The notes: a model not told the origin generated them from the sequence alone. 42,802 nt of DNA from Gordoniibacillus kamchatkensis (GCF_000829455.1 NZ_JXAK01000059.1:1-42802); one strand, 5' to 3'. Positions 7,859 to 16,955 are shown, counted from the stretch's first letter. A program made the numbers and translations.

Positions 7859-8110
7859 TCTGCTCATCCTTTGTTGGTCGATTTCCCTTTATTATTCTAG
7901 ATAAACCGCTCACCTCCTTTTTTTGTCCCCGTCGGCAGCAAACTTTGACCCTAAGAAAACAAAAAAAGAGGCCCACGCCCCTTCTCCAGCTGGCAATTAT
8001 GTACTATCTATCAAGGCACACGATCGTTAAAGCTTCGGCGGCCCATGCCGTTGTCATCCGGTTGCAGTCAAGTTCCGGAACGAGCCCCTCAGCTCTTTCA
8101 GCGCTTAACG

Positions 8111-8281
8111 TCAAAACACGATTCTTCTTGTCACCACAATGCCGTTGCCGTACTTCAGCTTCATTAGCGCAATTTGCTCTTTTACGTATGCATAAACGTT
8201 TTTCAACCGCCCTGTTTTCGGCCGGATCGTTTCCTTCACTTCGCCGTTGACGACAACATCGTACACCACTATCACCGACAT
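8111..8281 (-). CDS. Small conserved protein (56 aa)
   Basis: Starts MSVIVVYDVVVNGEV at an ATG preceded by AAAGGAAG and ends TRRIVF. It shows a beta-strand pair followed by a helix (NVYAYVKEQIALMKLKYG). Clean ribosome site and good codon use support it. No family recognised. The larger overlapping frame at 8004-8285 is a shadow. Confidence 0.6.
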   Translation of the reverse strand: MSVIVVYDVVVNGEVKETIRPKTGRLKNVYAYVKEQIALMKLKYGNGIVVTRRIVF

Positions 8282-8424
8282 TCACTTCCTTTGGTTTCGG
8301 ATTCTATATCGTTAGTGTAAGATGCGATGATTAAATAGGGATTAAAATTAATCGGCTATTGTGTGAACAAATGGAAATTTTAGTTGACGGGCGATCCGCC
8401 AACAGGAATAATTCGTATCGTATG

Positions 8425-8462
8425 TAAAAACGACGCGGAATGAGAAGCCAACATTCCGCGTC
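8425..8462 (-). terminator. Rho-independent terminator
   Basis: 11-bp stem GACGCGGAATG (8432-8442) and CATTCCGCGTC (8452-8462); on the minus strand it is followed by GTTTTTA. Terminates the SLH lipoprotein gene. Confidence 0.85.
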
Positions 8463-8473
8463 TGTTCGGATGG

Positions 8474-8995
8474 TTACGGAGCCGTGCCGGTGGTGCCGCC
8501 TGTCGTCGTTCCGGCTGTACCGCCAGTCGTTCCACGCGACGGTGCGGTGATATATCCGCCGTCGGCCAACGCTTTAATGATTTTTATAAGTTCCGATCGT
8601 TTGAGCGGATTTTCCGGCTTGAACGTTCCATCAGGGTAGCCGTCAATGATGCCCAACTCGGTCCCCCAGTTTACGTATGCCGCATACCACTCGGTGCTGG
8701 GCACGTCGGTGAATGTGCTTGTTGCCGCGCCGCCCGCCGTACCGGCCGTTCCCGTTGTCGTACCGGTTGTTCCGGTCGTTCCCGTTGTCGTACCGGTTGT
8801 TCCAGTTGTCGTACCGGTCGTTGTACCCGTTGTCGTACCGGTCGCCAATGGCCGATAAAGGCCGGCGTTGTTCGGACGGAGATTGGTACTGCGATACTGA
8901 TCGGCACTCTGCGTCCTTACGTTGTTATTCGCACAACCTGCCAATAACGATAATGAGAGCAAAGCTGCGGATAGACAAATGAGCGGCTTCTTCAA
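8474..8995 (-). CDS. Lipoprotein with Thr-Gly repeats and one SLH domain
   Basis: Exported protein of 173 residues. Signal peptide MKKPLICLSAALLSLSLLAGC ends in a lipobox (LAGC), so the mature protein should start at lipid-modified Cys21. A low-complexity TGTTTGTTTG tract (about residues 52-92) forms a flexible linker. A single S-layer-homology domain follows (FTDVPSTEWYAAYVNWGTE, then GIIDGYPDGTFKPENPLKRSE), the type that binds pyruvylated cell-wall polymers. The tail is another TG-rich stretch. TTG start at 8995 with AAAGGAGTG upstream. Ends at a strong terminator. The coding repeat of about 9-21 bp units could vary in length between strains. Confidence 0.8.
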   Translation of the reverse strand: MKKPLICLSAALLSLSLLAGCANNNVRTQSADQYRSTNLRPNNAGLYRPLATGTTTGTTTGTTTGTTGTTTGTTGTTGTTTGTAGTAGGAATSTFTDVPSTEWYAAYVNWGTELGIIDGYPDGTFKPENPLKRSELIKIIKALADGGYITAPSRGTTGGTAGTTTGGTTGTAP

Positions 8996-9097
8996 ACGTG
9001 AATCACTCCTTTCTTAGTTTCGTATATATCATTTGCTTTCCCGCACCGATTCAATCGCTCGGAGCACCGCAAGTGGATGGCTGACAAGCCAGCATGC

Positions 9098-9162
9098 AAA
9101 AAAAGTACCACGGACTCATCGCCTAAAAAGCAAGCGATGAAGCGTGGTACGATACTTTTTTT
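9098..9162 (-). terminator. Original spo0A terminator, now stranded at the island's left junction
   Basis: Long imperfect stem GTACCACG (9105-9112) plus TCATCGC with GCGATGA (9134-9140) plus CGTGGTAC (9143-9150). On the minus strand seven T follow, and on the plus strand there is also a T run, so it is bidirectional. It lies 12 nt beyond the stop codon of the spo0A remnant at 9169-9263, where the native spo0A terminator is expected. Confidence 0.8.
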
Positions 9163-9168
9163 GAAAGA

Positions 9169-9263
9169 TTAAGACACCTTATGCTCGATCCGCAGCTTGT
9201 CGGCGACCATCGCGATAAATTCGCTGTTGGTCGGCTTCGACTTCGAGATGTTGATCGTGTAGC
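9169..9263 (-). pseudogene. Remnant of the original spo0A 3' end (left attachment site)
   Basis: Reads in the Spo0A frame as the last about 30 codons, ending EHKVS with TCT TAA. Positions 9175-9263 match the 3' end of the intact spo0A (32561-32649) at 87 of 89 bases; the two differences (9199 and 9226) are synonymous. It is the chromosomal tail displaced when the island integrated. Confidence 0.9.
9175..9263. repeat. Left attachment repeat (attL)
   Basis: 89 bp, 87 identical to 32561-32649; the flanking bases differ (9174 A against T, 9264 A against C). The recombination crossover must lie inside this stretch. Confidence 0.9.
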
Positions 9264-9309
9264 ACTAGGCAGGACAAGGGTTTTACTTCATGAGTGTAAT
9301 TGTATTTTA

Positions 9310-9650
9310 CCACTATTAGTTGGTTTCCGATTGGAAAGTTCGTTGCTTAAATTGCTTTCCATTTTTGATTATAAATTCCCCAATAAGGTTGTCAATAGTT
9401 GGTATGCTTGTTTCAAAATCTTCAGCCATCAAATAACATAAAGAAATTGCCGTTATCATTTGGGTCATCCTGTGCCATAGCTCTAATATTTTCCGATTAT
9501 TTACAACCAAGGATGGAAACTAAATTCGTACCCTTTACCACGTCACCAAACGCCCAATTCTGGCTTCTAAGCCATGTTTCATTATTATTGGCTTTATTAT
9601 ATATCGACAATAAAACACGCCTCAGAATCAAAATCTGGGCGTTTGAGAGG
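9310..9650 (-). pseudogene. Degenerate coding remnant at the island's left end
   Basis: Several minus-strand frames carry protein-like pieces: WLRSQNWAFGDVVKGTNL, then AMAQDDPNDNGNFFMLFDG, then DFETSIPTIDNLIGEFIIK ending at 9316. They occur in order but in different frames or across a stop, which suggests a decayed or indel-broken gene. No family recognised. Weak call. Confidence 0.35.
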
Positions 9651-9745
9651 GGTTAAAATGCTGATTTTATTGGAAGTGACTAAAAATCAAAGAAGCATCA
9701 AACCTTCATAGGTCTGTGGTGCCTTCGTACCTGATTCATTGAGAA

Positions 9746-10849
9746 TTATTTTAATTGATCACTACTTGGAAAAGGATTTGGAGCCACATACATATTAATG
9801 ACCACATTATTACTTTCAACATAACCACTTGCTAAAAATGAACTTGACGCCCCATACACAAAGCCGATGCTTAACGGATATTGAGGGTTTAATGCTTGTA
9901 CTTCAGCAGCATATTTTTTTAAATATTCATCTTTCAAATTCCCCAAATCACTCCAATATTTTGAAAAAGAGTTTTGATCAAGTGAACCAGTGTATTTCAC
10001 CTGCGTTGTAACGATGTTACTTACTGACAACTCTTTTTTACCAATTGAAAAATCCTCTTTAAATTTGGAATAATTTATATTTAATCTTTTCTCAATATCA
10101 CTCGCGTTAGTATCACTCCCATTAGTAGATAAAACAGCTTTAATATTAATCTTACCCGTAGCATCGTCAACACTTATTGCTCCACCAAATGTTTCAATAA
10201 CAAATCTCATTGGAGCTAATGTTGATCCATCTTTTATTTGTAATGGTAATGGCATTGATAGCGTGTTGCCATTAAAAACAGCAGTTGATAGTCCAATTGT
10301 TAATACAAGTACATCCTTGTCTGATTTAAACGTGATTTGTTTAGTGCTATCGTTCCATGTAGCCGTGACACCTAGGCTCTCAGATAATAACCGAATAGGA
10401 GCAAGAAATTCATTGCCTTGTTTATACAATACTTCTGGAGTGACTTGTTGATTATTAACAAAGATCAAGTTCTTTGCTATTTGAGGAACATTGGATTGTA
10501 CTGGTTTCGATTCAGTTGGTGTCTGAATCACTGCACTCGATGTTCCTTGCCCAGAAGCACCTGAAGCGCCGTTTACAGGGCTTACAGCAACCTCACCTAT
10601 CTCCACTCTCTTCAACTGCTCATTCCACGTCACAGCGGCTCCTAGAACGTCTCCAACTGCCTTCAACGGTACATAGGTATTTCCTTGATAATTGAGCGCA
10701 GGTAAATCCGCGTTCGTATACTCTTTTCCTTTTACTAAAATCGGATAATCAATCTTAGTAAGAATGTATTCCTTTACTGAATCTGCAAATACCGATGATG
10801 TTGCTGTAATGGAAATTCCTATTATGATGCCGATGATTAACTTTTTCAT
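9746..10849 (-). CDS. Exported stalk-domain protein (copper amine oxidase N-terminal-like domains)
   Basis: 367 residues with a signal peptide (MKKLIIGIIIGISITATSSVFA). There are two or three copies of the stalk domain (PF07833 type): PALNYQGNTYVPLKAVGDVL with AVTWNEQLKRVEI (about residues 50-85), FLAPIRLLSESLGVTATWND (about 150-170), and TLAPMRFVIETFGGAISVDD (about 210-230). The C-terminal 130 residues have no recognised fold. Such domains are common in Paenibacillus surface proteins and have no enzymatic activity themselves. ATG with GGGAG upstream. It lies 15 nt downstream of the Mrr-like gene on the same strand. Confidence 0.8.
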   Translation of the reverse strand: MKKLIIGIIIGISITATSSVFADSVKEYILTKIDYPILVKGKEYTNADLPALNYQGNTYVPLKAVGDVLGAAVTWNEQLKRVEIGEVAVSPVNGASGASGQGTSSAVIQTPTESKPVQSNVPQIAKNLIFVNNQQVTPEVLYKQGNEFLAPIRLLSESLGVTATWNDSTKQITFKSDKDVLVLTIGLSTAVFNGNTLSMPLPLQIKDGSTLAPMRFVIETFGGAISVDDATGKINIKAVLSTNGSDTNASDIEKRLNINYSKFKEDFSIGKKELSVSNIVTTQVKYTGSLDQNSFSKYWSDLGNLKDEYLKKYAAEVQALNPQYPLSIGFVYGASSSFLASGYVESNNVVINMYVAPNPFPSSDQLK

Positions 10850-10864
10850 ATTACAACTCCCATT

Positions 10865-12136
10865 CTAAAACAACTCATCAATCTTCTCTTTCAATATTGT
10901 TCTATCCCAAAGTACAATTCCATTTGAAGCCGCTAATTCCCTTGCTGATTCAGTAAAATAATTATTCGTAATTACGATTCCCTTGTCTAATCTGTAATGA
11001 CTTATTCCTGCCGCGACTTCTTGTATAGCTTTATTTGTAACTGCACTGGAATAACACTTGGCTTGGATGCCAAACTTTCTACCATCTTTTTCAGCTATAA
11101 CGTCTACTCCTTGATCGCCTGAACCTTTTGTAACTTCTGTCGAATATCCCATTTTAGAAAATAATGTGCCTATAAAACGTTCAAACTCATGTCCATCCAT
11201 CAAGTCGATGTCATTAATTGTAAAATTATTATTAGTGTCTTGTTTCAATAATGAATTTTCAAAATCATCAAGCTTTTTTCTATCAATTAAATCAGAAAGC
11301 ATACTTATCAGGGCTTTATTACATTTAAGAAAATGACTATTATCTTTAAATTTCCCCTTGAACATAAGATAGTATGTTAAGATTCCAGCATTATTTACAG
11401 AATCAATATTAATAGTGTCAATATTACCATATTTTTCAATGCAATCTTCTAACGATGCATCATCGACTCCATGAAAGTATTGATTGTAATCCTTATCAAA
11501 CATATCATGAAAATAACGGGTCACTATAACCCTTAGCAATTTCCATGTAACATAAATGCCTAAAATTTCTGATGAAAATGAATACTTTCGATCAATTATT
11601 TTAACTAATTTCAAAAACTTTTCAGTGTAGTAATTATTTAATGTATCAAAGTTAATCTCATCTTCAAACCCATCTAATACGTTACTAAACTTTAAAGTAT
11701 TCGAGAACTCATCATCGTTACACAATAGTGTATATTGACCAATTTTATTTCCAAATTTTAACATTCGTTCAAAAACTACAATGCTTGCCTTAGTTAAAAA
11801 GATTTTATCCGTTTTTTCGATGAAGTTGTAAATAATTGTATTGATCTCTTCGTTATTAATTAGTCGAGAAAATCTTTCCTCTACCTCGTCGTTAAACTTG
11901 TCCTGTTTCAATATATATGCCCTATTCATCACGTCGAAATGATTTTCTATTATTAGAACTTGATCTTTCATTTCTCTATCCGAATATGCCACTTTGTTAT
12001 TGACTAGAAAATTATGAATGATGTTTTGTGAATCCGTAAATACTACTACACTATCAAAATACTGATGATTTTCTGTTTGTATGTAATAATGATTCTCCTT
12101 CACTGTGACTTCGATTGTCGATAATTCATCAACCAA
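10865..12136 (-). CDS. Mrr-type restriction endonuclease-like protein
   Basis: 423 residues. The C-terminal about 110 residues form an Mrr_cat PD-(D/E)xK nuclease: DLMDGHEFERFIGTLFSKMGY, then GSGDQGVDVIAEKDGRK with catalytic Asp, then FGIQAKCY supplying the QxK. It closes with the usual helix region (IVITNNYFTESARELA). The N-terminal 300 residues are unrecognised, helix-rich, and could be a sensor or target-binding part. Type IV-like defence or DNA-end processing is inferred from the family. Start is taken as TTG 12136 since no ATG exists in frame upstream; the ribosome site is weak. Confidence 0.75.
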   Translation of the reverse strand: MVDELSTIEVTVKENHYYIQTENHQYFDSVVVFTDSQNIIHNFLVNNKVAYSDREMKDQVLIIENHFDVMNRAYILKQDKFNDEVEERFSRLINNEEINTIIYNFIEKTDKIFLTKASIVVFERMLKFGNKIGQYTLLCNDDEFSNTLKFSNVLDGFEDEINFDTLNNYYTEKFLKLVKIIDRKYSFSSEILGIYVTWKLLRVIVTRYFHDMFDKDYNQYFHGVDDASLEDCIEKYGNIDTINIDSVNNAGILTYYLMFKGKFKDNSHFLKCNKALISMLSDLIDRKKLDDFENSLLKQDTNNNFTINDIDLMDGHEFERFIGTLFSKMGYSTEVTKGSGDQGVDVIAEKDGRKFGIQAKCYSSAVTNKAIQEVAAGISHYRLDKGIVITNNYFTESARELAASNGIVLWDRTILKEKIDELF

Positions 12137-12199
12137 ATTTATCTCTGCTACATAATTTTTTTAAAGATAGGCGGCCAACTTTAAATTTTTTTATCCTTA

Positions 12200-12706
12200 T
12201 CATTTTTCATCTTCATCGTACCATTTTACCAAACCGACATAAGTTTCAAGGGTTTCACCCTGAACAATTTTATTTACCAGTTCTTGTCTTTCAAATATCC
12301 GTTTTTGCTCTTCCAATTTTAATTGTTCTTCTTTTTGTAACTCTTCATCTCGTTTTCTTTGTTCTTCTTGTTGCTGCCACAGCTTGGCCTTTTCCTCTTG
12401 TTGTTGTTTATACTCTTGACGCTTTCGTTCAAACTCTTCTTTTTTACGTTGTTCTTCCTCTAGTCGTTTACTTTCCTCTTCTTTCTTTAGCTTTAATTCT
12501 TCCTCCCGTTTTTCTAATTCTTCTCTTCTCTTTTCCAGTAATTCTTTTGGATATCGCTCTTGTAGTTCCTTTTTTCGTTGCTCCAACTTATTTTCTTCTA
12601 TTTGCGCCAAATCATTTTCTTTAATTGGCTCTTGCTTTATTTCAATTGCTTCTTCATTGTCCCTAACCATCTGGTCTTTCTTGTCTTTCTTAAAAAAACC
12701 AAACAT
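12200..12706 (-). CDS. Highly charged coiled-coil protein
   Basis: 168 residues from the ATG at 12706 (MFGFFKKDKK), preceded by GGGGTGAAC. From residue about 30 to 145 it is almost pure Glu/Lys/Arg/Gln heptad sequence (EELEKREEELKLKKEEE), a long coiled coil. The C-terminus EDEK follows GETLETYVGLVKWYD. No enzymatic motif and no membrane segment. Precedes the Mrr-like gene on the same strand (64-nt gap), so a partner role is possible. Confidence 0.65.
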   Translation of the reverse strand: MFGFFKKDKKDQMVRDNEEAIEIKQEPIKENDLAQIEENKLEQRKKELQERYPKELLEKRREELEKREEELKLKKEEESKRLEEEQRKKEEFERKRQEYKQQQEEKAKLWQQQEEQRKRDEELQKEEQLKLEEQKRIFERQELVNKIVQGETLETYVGLVKWYDEDEK

Positions 12707-12757
12707 TAGAAGTTCACCCCATCGGTAATATTTTCCTCCCCATAATACCACCGACAA

Positions 12758-13050
12758 GGTTATAGGTCTATAGGATCATCGATAATATAACGATTGTGGG
12801 ATTAAAGTAATAAAAAATAAACACATCTCATTACATGATTTCCATATCTTCCCCGTTCTCCTGTTTACTTCTCATTTCTTCATTTCCCCTTTACCCGCTC
12901 CAATATGTCATATCTACAAAGCCTTATAACAGAATCATTCCTCTGCCTCGGAATATTCAACAGCAAAATTTACCCATGAAAAAAAGCGAATCAGCCCAAA
13001 TTCAGTCAAATTCGACCGTTATTTTATCATGAAAAATGGATTTAACCCCA
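12758..13050. other. No gene seen
   Basis: 293 bp of AT-rich sequence; short frames exist but none has a ribosome site and sensible composition. Confidence 0.5.
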
Positions 13051-13206
13051 TCATTTTTTATCCCATACAACAATAAGAAGTGTGGCGATGGGGCCAATAA
13101 ACAATGAGATAAAAAACCAGTTCAAGCCACTCCGATTTTTACTCTGTGCAAGTCCAGCATTGATTAAAGCCAGAGTTCCCCATCCCACTGTATATTCAGT
13201 ATTCAT
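13051..13206 (-). CDS. Small membrane protein (51 aa)
   Basis: Begins MNTEYTVGWGTLALINAG at an ATG with GGGCGGAG 7 bases upstream, and ends VVWDKK. The helix WFFISLFIGPIATLLIVVW spans the membrane; the motif AQSKNRSGLNW before it resembles small Gram-positive proteins of the form (A)..K.RSG..WF...L..GP.A. Function unknown. Too small for standard calls, but the start signal and composition are good. Confidence 0.65.
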   Translation of the reverse strand: MNTEYTVGWGTLALINAGLAQSKNRSGLNWFFISLFIGPIATLLIVVWDKK

Positions 13207-13304
13207 CTTGCTCCGCCCTTCCACTTAATCCCATTTGGTTCATTATACCATCAAATACAAAGAAAAAAGCTACCCATTTTCGGATAGTTTACACTTGATG
13301 CGCA

Positions 13305-13772
13305 TTACCACACATTTAACCTTGTCCGTGAATCATTTTCATCAATTAGTTCATACTTCAATCCGCTCTGCTCAGCGTTCAAAGCAATTTCTTGAATCGT
13401 CTCTTCACTCTTACAATATATGTCGAAATTATAAACGTCCCAATTCAAAATCACGATTTCCGCATTACTTTGAACGAATTCTTCGTATGTGCTCACATCA
13501 ATATTCTCGTGGTTCCCTTTATTTAATTTTGCCGGAATTGCTACAAACTTTCCGAAGATACAGTAATCCATTCGATTTATTTCTCGTTCAAGCACATTTC
13601 CAGACACAATGCCATCTAGATAAATTGGCTCATTGGCAATGATATTTGCGTAAGCATCTAAGTGCTTAATGAACCAATTGTACCGTCTGAAGTTGATGCA
13701 ATTAGACAGCATTTGAAGGACTTGCGTGCTTCCGTCAGTGTCTAAGATGATTTCGATACCTCTCGACTCCAG
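13305..13772 (-). CDS. DUF2691-like protein with probable CTG start
   Basis: About 155 residues. The arrangement RGIEII...NCINFRRYNWFIKH, IDGIVSG-like, YEEFVQSNAEIVILNWDVY and the ending DENDSRTRLNVW resembles DUF2691 proteins of Bacillales, which begin M-x-RGI. The only good Shine-Dalgarno (AAAGGAGGG) lies 7 bases before a CTG at 13772 that starts ESRGIEII; the upstream ATG (13799) has no clear site. I therefore prefer the CTG start. Function unknown. Confidence 0.55.
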   Translation of the reverse strand: MESRGIEIILDTDGSTQVLQMLSNCINFRRYNWFIKHLDAYANIIANEPIYLDGIVSGNVLEREINRMDYCIFGKFVAIPAKLNKGNHENIDVSTYEEFVQSNAEIVILNWDVYNFDIYCKSEETIQEIALNAEQSGLKYELIDENDSRTRLNVW

Positions 13773-14191
13773 ATAGAAGCCCTCCTTTAGCCTAAACATT
13801 AAATGTGCTCTTTGTCAGATTCTCTAGTTATTTGATTTATTCATCGCTCGCAAATTCATCTTCGACATCATCAACAAACCTTCTGTATTCAGTTCCTCTT
13901 CTCCTTAAATGTAACTTCTCTTTTATGAGGTTATTTTTCTGATAATCTTGATTCCCTTACCTCTTTATCGTTGACACCAAACTTTTTTTAGCACATCTTT
14001 AACAGTATCAACAAACCATTTTGGAGATTTGGGCTGAACATATACTTGTCGTATTAAGTCAGTCAAATCAACCTTTACTGGAATACCTACTGGACGCTCT
14101 CTTTCTAATTTAATGTTCTTTTTATATTGTTCATTTTTCCACATAGATAAGACCGCCCTAACTTCGTTTTCCCCTTTGTACCATGAAGCTT

Positions 14192-14199
14192 TTTTAAAA
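14192..14199. repeat. Target-site duplication (left copy, TTTTAAAA)
   Basis: 8-bp copy matching 15175-15182. The sequence is its own reverse complement, which makes the terminal inverted repeats look longer than they are. Confidence 0.8.
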
Positions 14200-15174
14200 T
14201 TTGATTCTCCAGTTAACTCAGGAAACCTCTTTTAACACGAACGTAGGTTTGGTATACTAAAATCAAACAAATGTTCGGGAGTGGTTTTGATGGCAAAGAA
14301 GGAAGCGATGAATCTCATCCAGTTTCAAAAGGCATTCCAAACGGAAGAGGCATGCCATCGTCATCTTATGAAAATGAAGTGGCCTGACGGCTTCTGTTGT
14401 CCGAAATGTCAGCATGACAAGGCATACGAGATCACGACACGTAAGCTGCCGCTGTTTGAATGCGTCCGTTGCCGCCATCAAACCACTGTCATTGCAGGTA
14501 CGATTTTCGAGAAAACGCGTACGGATCTCGTGAAATGGTTCTGGGCCATCTTTCTGATCGCTCACGATAAGCGAGGCGTTTCGGCGACGTATCTATCGGA
14601 GGAGCTTGGCATTGCCTATCAGACCGCGTGGACGATCCAGCATAAAGTGAGAAAGGCCATGGGCGAGCGCGATGCCTCCTATACGCTTGCCGGCATTGTT
14701 GAACTGGATGACGCGTTCTTCGGAGCGCCGACAGAAGGCGGTAAACGCGGTCGCGGCACGGAACAAACACCCGTACTGGCAGCCGTATCGCTGGACAGGA
14801 AAGGAGCGCCGCAATATGTGAAAATGAAGGTCATCCCGAATGTCAAAGGCAAGACGCTGGTCGATTTTGCACGGCACCATATCGAGCCCGGTGCTACCAT
14901 CAGCAGCGATGCCTACAGTTCGTATCGAAAGCTCGCAGAGGAAGGTTACGATCACCAGCCGCTCGAAATGGCTGCACACCATGATTTCCAACGCCAAAGC
15001 CTTTATTGGCGGTACGTTCCATGGCCTTGATTCGAAGCACTTACAAGCGTATTTAGACGAATTTTGCTATCGATTCAACCGCCGCGAGGTAAAGAGTGAA
15101 TTGTTCAACCGACTTGCTCAGTGTTGTGTTTTGTCCGAAACCATAACCTATCCTGAGTTAGTTGGATAATCAAA
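14200..15174 (+). mobile_element. IS1595-family insertion sequence (975 bp)
   Basis: Ends are imperfect inverted repeats: TTTGATTCTCCAGTTAACTC at the left, and on the opposite strand TTTGATTATCCAACTAACTC at the right. It is flanked by 8-bp TTTTAAAA duplications, the length typical of the family. It is GC-richer than the surrounding island, suggesting recent arrival. It interrupts the DUF2971 gene. Confidence 0.9.
14290..15169 (+). pseudogene. IS1595-family transposase, frameshifted
   Basis: The N-terminal zinc ribbon is CCPKCQHDKAYE...CVRCRHQT (about residues 35-60), followed by a helix-turn-helix (SEELGIAYQTAWTIQHKVR). The DDE/DDN-type nuclease shows VELDDAFFGAP (first Asp) and ISSDAYSSY (second Asp). 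A net 2-nt deletion near 14972, in an A run, shifts the frame. The third catalytic residue lies in HTMISNAKAFIGGTFHG and the end DEFCYRFNRRE continues in the other frame to 15169. As read, the protein would stop at 15030 and lack the catalytic Asn. ATG 14290 has GGGAG upstream. Confidence 0.85.
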
Positions 15175-15673
15175 TTTTAAAATATAAATGCATTGGATCA
15201 GTTATCGAATGTGTATCATAGTCCTGATCTATATAAACCACTTTACCTGCAAAAGCAACGGAACCAAAACATAGTATTGGTTTTGTTAATTCCGAAAATT
15301 CCGATTGAATCGCTATCCCAAAATCTCCTTTGGTATACGTTGCCCACATTATATTTGACTCTACTTCGTTAAGATGCCAACATGAAAGGTATGTGTCCTT
15401 CCTCATACCTTTAACCATGTTATCCCATTCATCTAAATGGACATTCCCTAAAGCACCGAAGCCATTAAACTCTTCAATTAATCGTTGTCTTGTAGGTTGA
15501 TTAACTGTCCCTTCAAGCTGGTCGTTAAATGTATCTGCCCTAGCAAAAAATAAAGAACTTGTTGTAAGCATATTAATAAACTTACTAAATGTCATGTAGC
15601 GCCATATTTTTTCGTTTGCTTTAACTGACATAATTGTTGATTCAAAATCAGAAAATGAATGATCTTTTGACAC

Positions 15674-15931
15674 CTTTTTTCACCTGACTAAAAGGTAATT
15701 TTCTTCTATAAATGGGCAAAACAATTAATACCCACTTGCATTAGAACAGTTTTAACCGTTACTGGGCACTTTAAATAGTAGCGCATTTGTTCCTGCATAT
15801 AAAAAACGATTAAAAACTCATTTCGACAAACTCCCTACACTTTCCTTCTAATTCAATCGTCCAAAGAAACATTTGCGCATGCGTTACGTCTAATAATTAA
15901 TTAGCACATTCACAAAAAGGGGAAAAATAAA
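15674..15931. other. Intergenic, divergent promoter region
   Basis: About 258 bp between the divergent DUF2971 and 15932 genes. AT-rich; I cannot single out one convincing promoter. Confidence 0.4.
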
Positions 15932-16786
15932 TTGTTAATCACCTGCTATTATGGTAATGGCCCCGAACTGGGATACATTTATTTAAAAGAACCAACAGAG
16001 GATGAATTCGATGACTTTGATCGAGGCAAAAACGAAATTGCCAATTTTGTAAATCCAACACAAATTAAAATCCCTTATGTTTCAGATGCAAAATTGGCTT
16101 CTTACTTGGATAGGATGACCATAGCCGCGAATACCTTCAAAGCTGACCATGAGATAGGCTATAATACTGAATATGGAAATGATATGGACGAGGAAGGGTA
16201 CATTATTGGGATCGAATTAACGCTTGACCACGAAAGATTTATTGATCTTGTCAAAAATCAAGTTTTTAAGGTCATCAAAACAGAGTGGCGGAACAAGAAG
16301 TTCCATGTGGTTACTTTTGACCATGCGGGGAATGTATTCAAACCGGAAAATGTCATATACAAGTTAACCAATGAAGAAGATACATTTATCATCGTTCAAC
16401 TTAAATCCCCCGAGAATCTTGGTATGCACTATCTCGATGAAAACGAACAAAAACGTCCAGTTGCCCTGTTCAAAGCTCTGATTTCAGCAAGAGAACACAT
16501 ATACCCTCTGGAGTACTTGATGCAACCACAATTCTACCTTTTGAAAAATACATCACTTCAATTTATCGATAATAACTTAATTTGTGAAGTAGATGCACTT
16601 CGATTTTGGAATGCTATCCCAAAAGAAAAGCGTGATCATATCCTCAATAACGTTTTTTGCGGGAATTGTTTAGATGTTGTTAGAATTGTTGATTGTTCGA
16701 TTTATAACGATGCCAACGGTTTGTTGTTGAGGGGGAAATGTAACAAGTGCGGAAATAGCGTGGCGCAAGTTATAGAACGGGAATAA
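15932..16786 (+). CDS. Hypothetical protein with C-terminal zinc-ribbon-like motif
   Basis: 284 residues from TTG 15932, with AAAGGGG nine bases upstream. The body (about 1-235) is acidic and unrecognised. The C-terminal 50 residues hold CGNCLDVVRIVDC and GKCNKCGNSV, four to five cysteines in two CxxC pairs, a likely zinc ribbon. No signal peptide or membrane helix. A role cannot be assigned. Confidence 0.65.
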   Translation: MLITCYYGNGPELGYIYLKEPTEDEFDDFDRGKNEIANFVNPTQIKIPYVSDAKLASYLDRMTIAANTFKADHEIGYNTEYGNDMDEEGYIIGIELTLDHERFIDLVKNQVFKVIKTEWRNKKFHVVTFDHAGNVFKPENVIYKLTNEEDTFIIVQLKSPENLGMHYLDENEQKRPVALFKALISAREHIYPLEYLMQPQFYLLKNTSLQFIDNNLICEVDALRFWNAIPKEKRDHILNNVFCGNCLDVVRIVDCSIYNDANGLLLRGKCNKCGNSVAQVIERE

Positions 16787-16955
16787 TATGGGGGTCTATC
16801 CTGAACCCCCACTTATCCAAATTCAACTGTTTATTTCCTACTATTCCTATCGGATATAAAATTTCTTGTACAAAATGATAAGGAATAGGTTTTTTATTAA
16901 ATTCCCTGTCCGGGGGGACTGTTTTGGGGTGGCTCTGGGAAAGGGATAGAACTAT

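Larger units (their letters stand above)
13837..15673 (-). pseudogene. DUF2971 family gene split by an IS1595-type insertion
   Basis: The N-terminal half (15673 to 15175) shows KIWRYMTFSKFINML and SLFFARADTFNDQLEG, hallmarks of DUF2971, then TYLSCWHLNE and MWATYTKGDFGIAI. Removing the IS and one 8-bp target copy restores the frame exactly: MHLYFKKASWYKGENEVRAV, then PVGIPVKVDLTDLIRQVYV. The combined frame to the first stop (13965) is 726 nt. That stop itself looks like a frameshift: the next frames give VNDKEVRESRLSEK and then NNLIKEKLHLRRRGTEY, ending FASDE at 13837. DUF2971 proteins occur in defence and mobile regions; activity unknown. Confidence 0.85.

Noticed and set aside
9175-9263. tRNA-gene attachment site
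   Set aside because: The repeat is in frame with Spo0A and cannot fold as a tRNA; no tRNA was seen anywhere in the window.
12115-12624. Plus-strand hydrophobic frame opposite the coiled-coil gene
   Set aside because: Leu/Phe/Val runs are simply the complement of Glu/Lys codons (GAA/AAG to TTC/CTT); no start signal.
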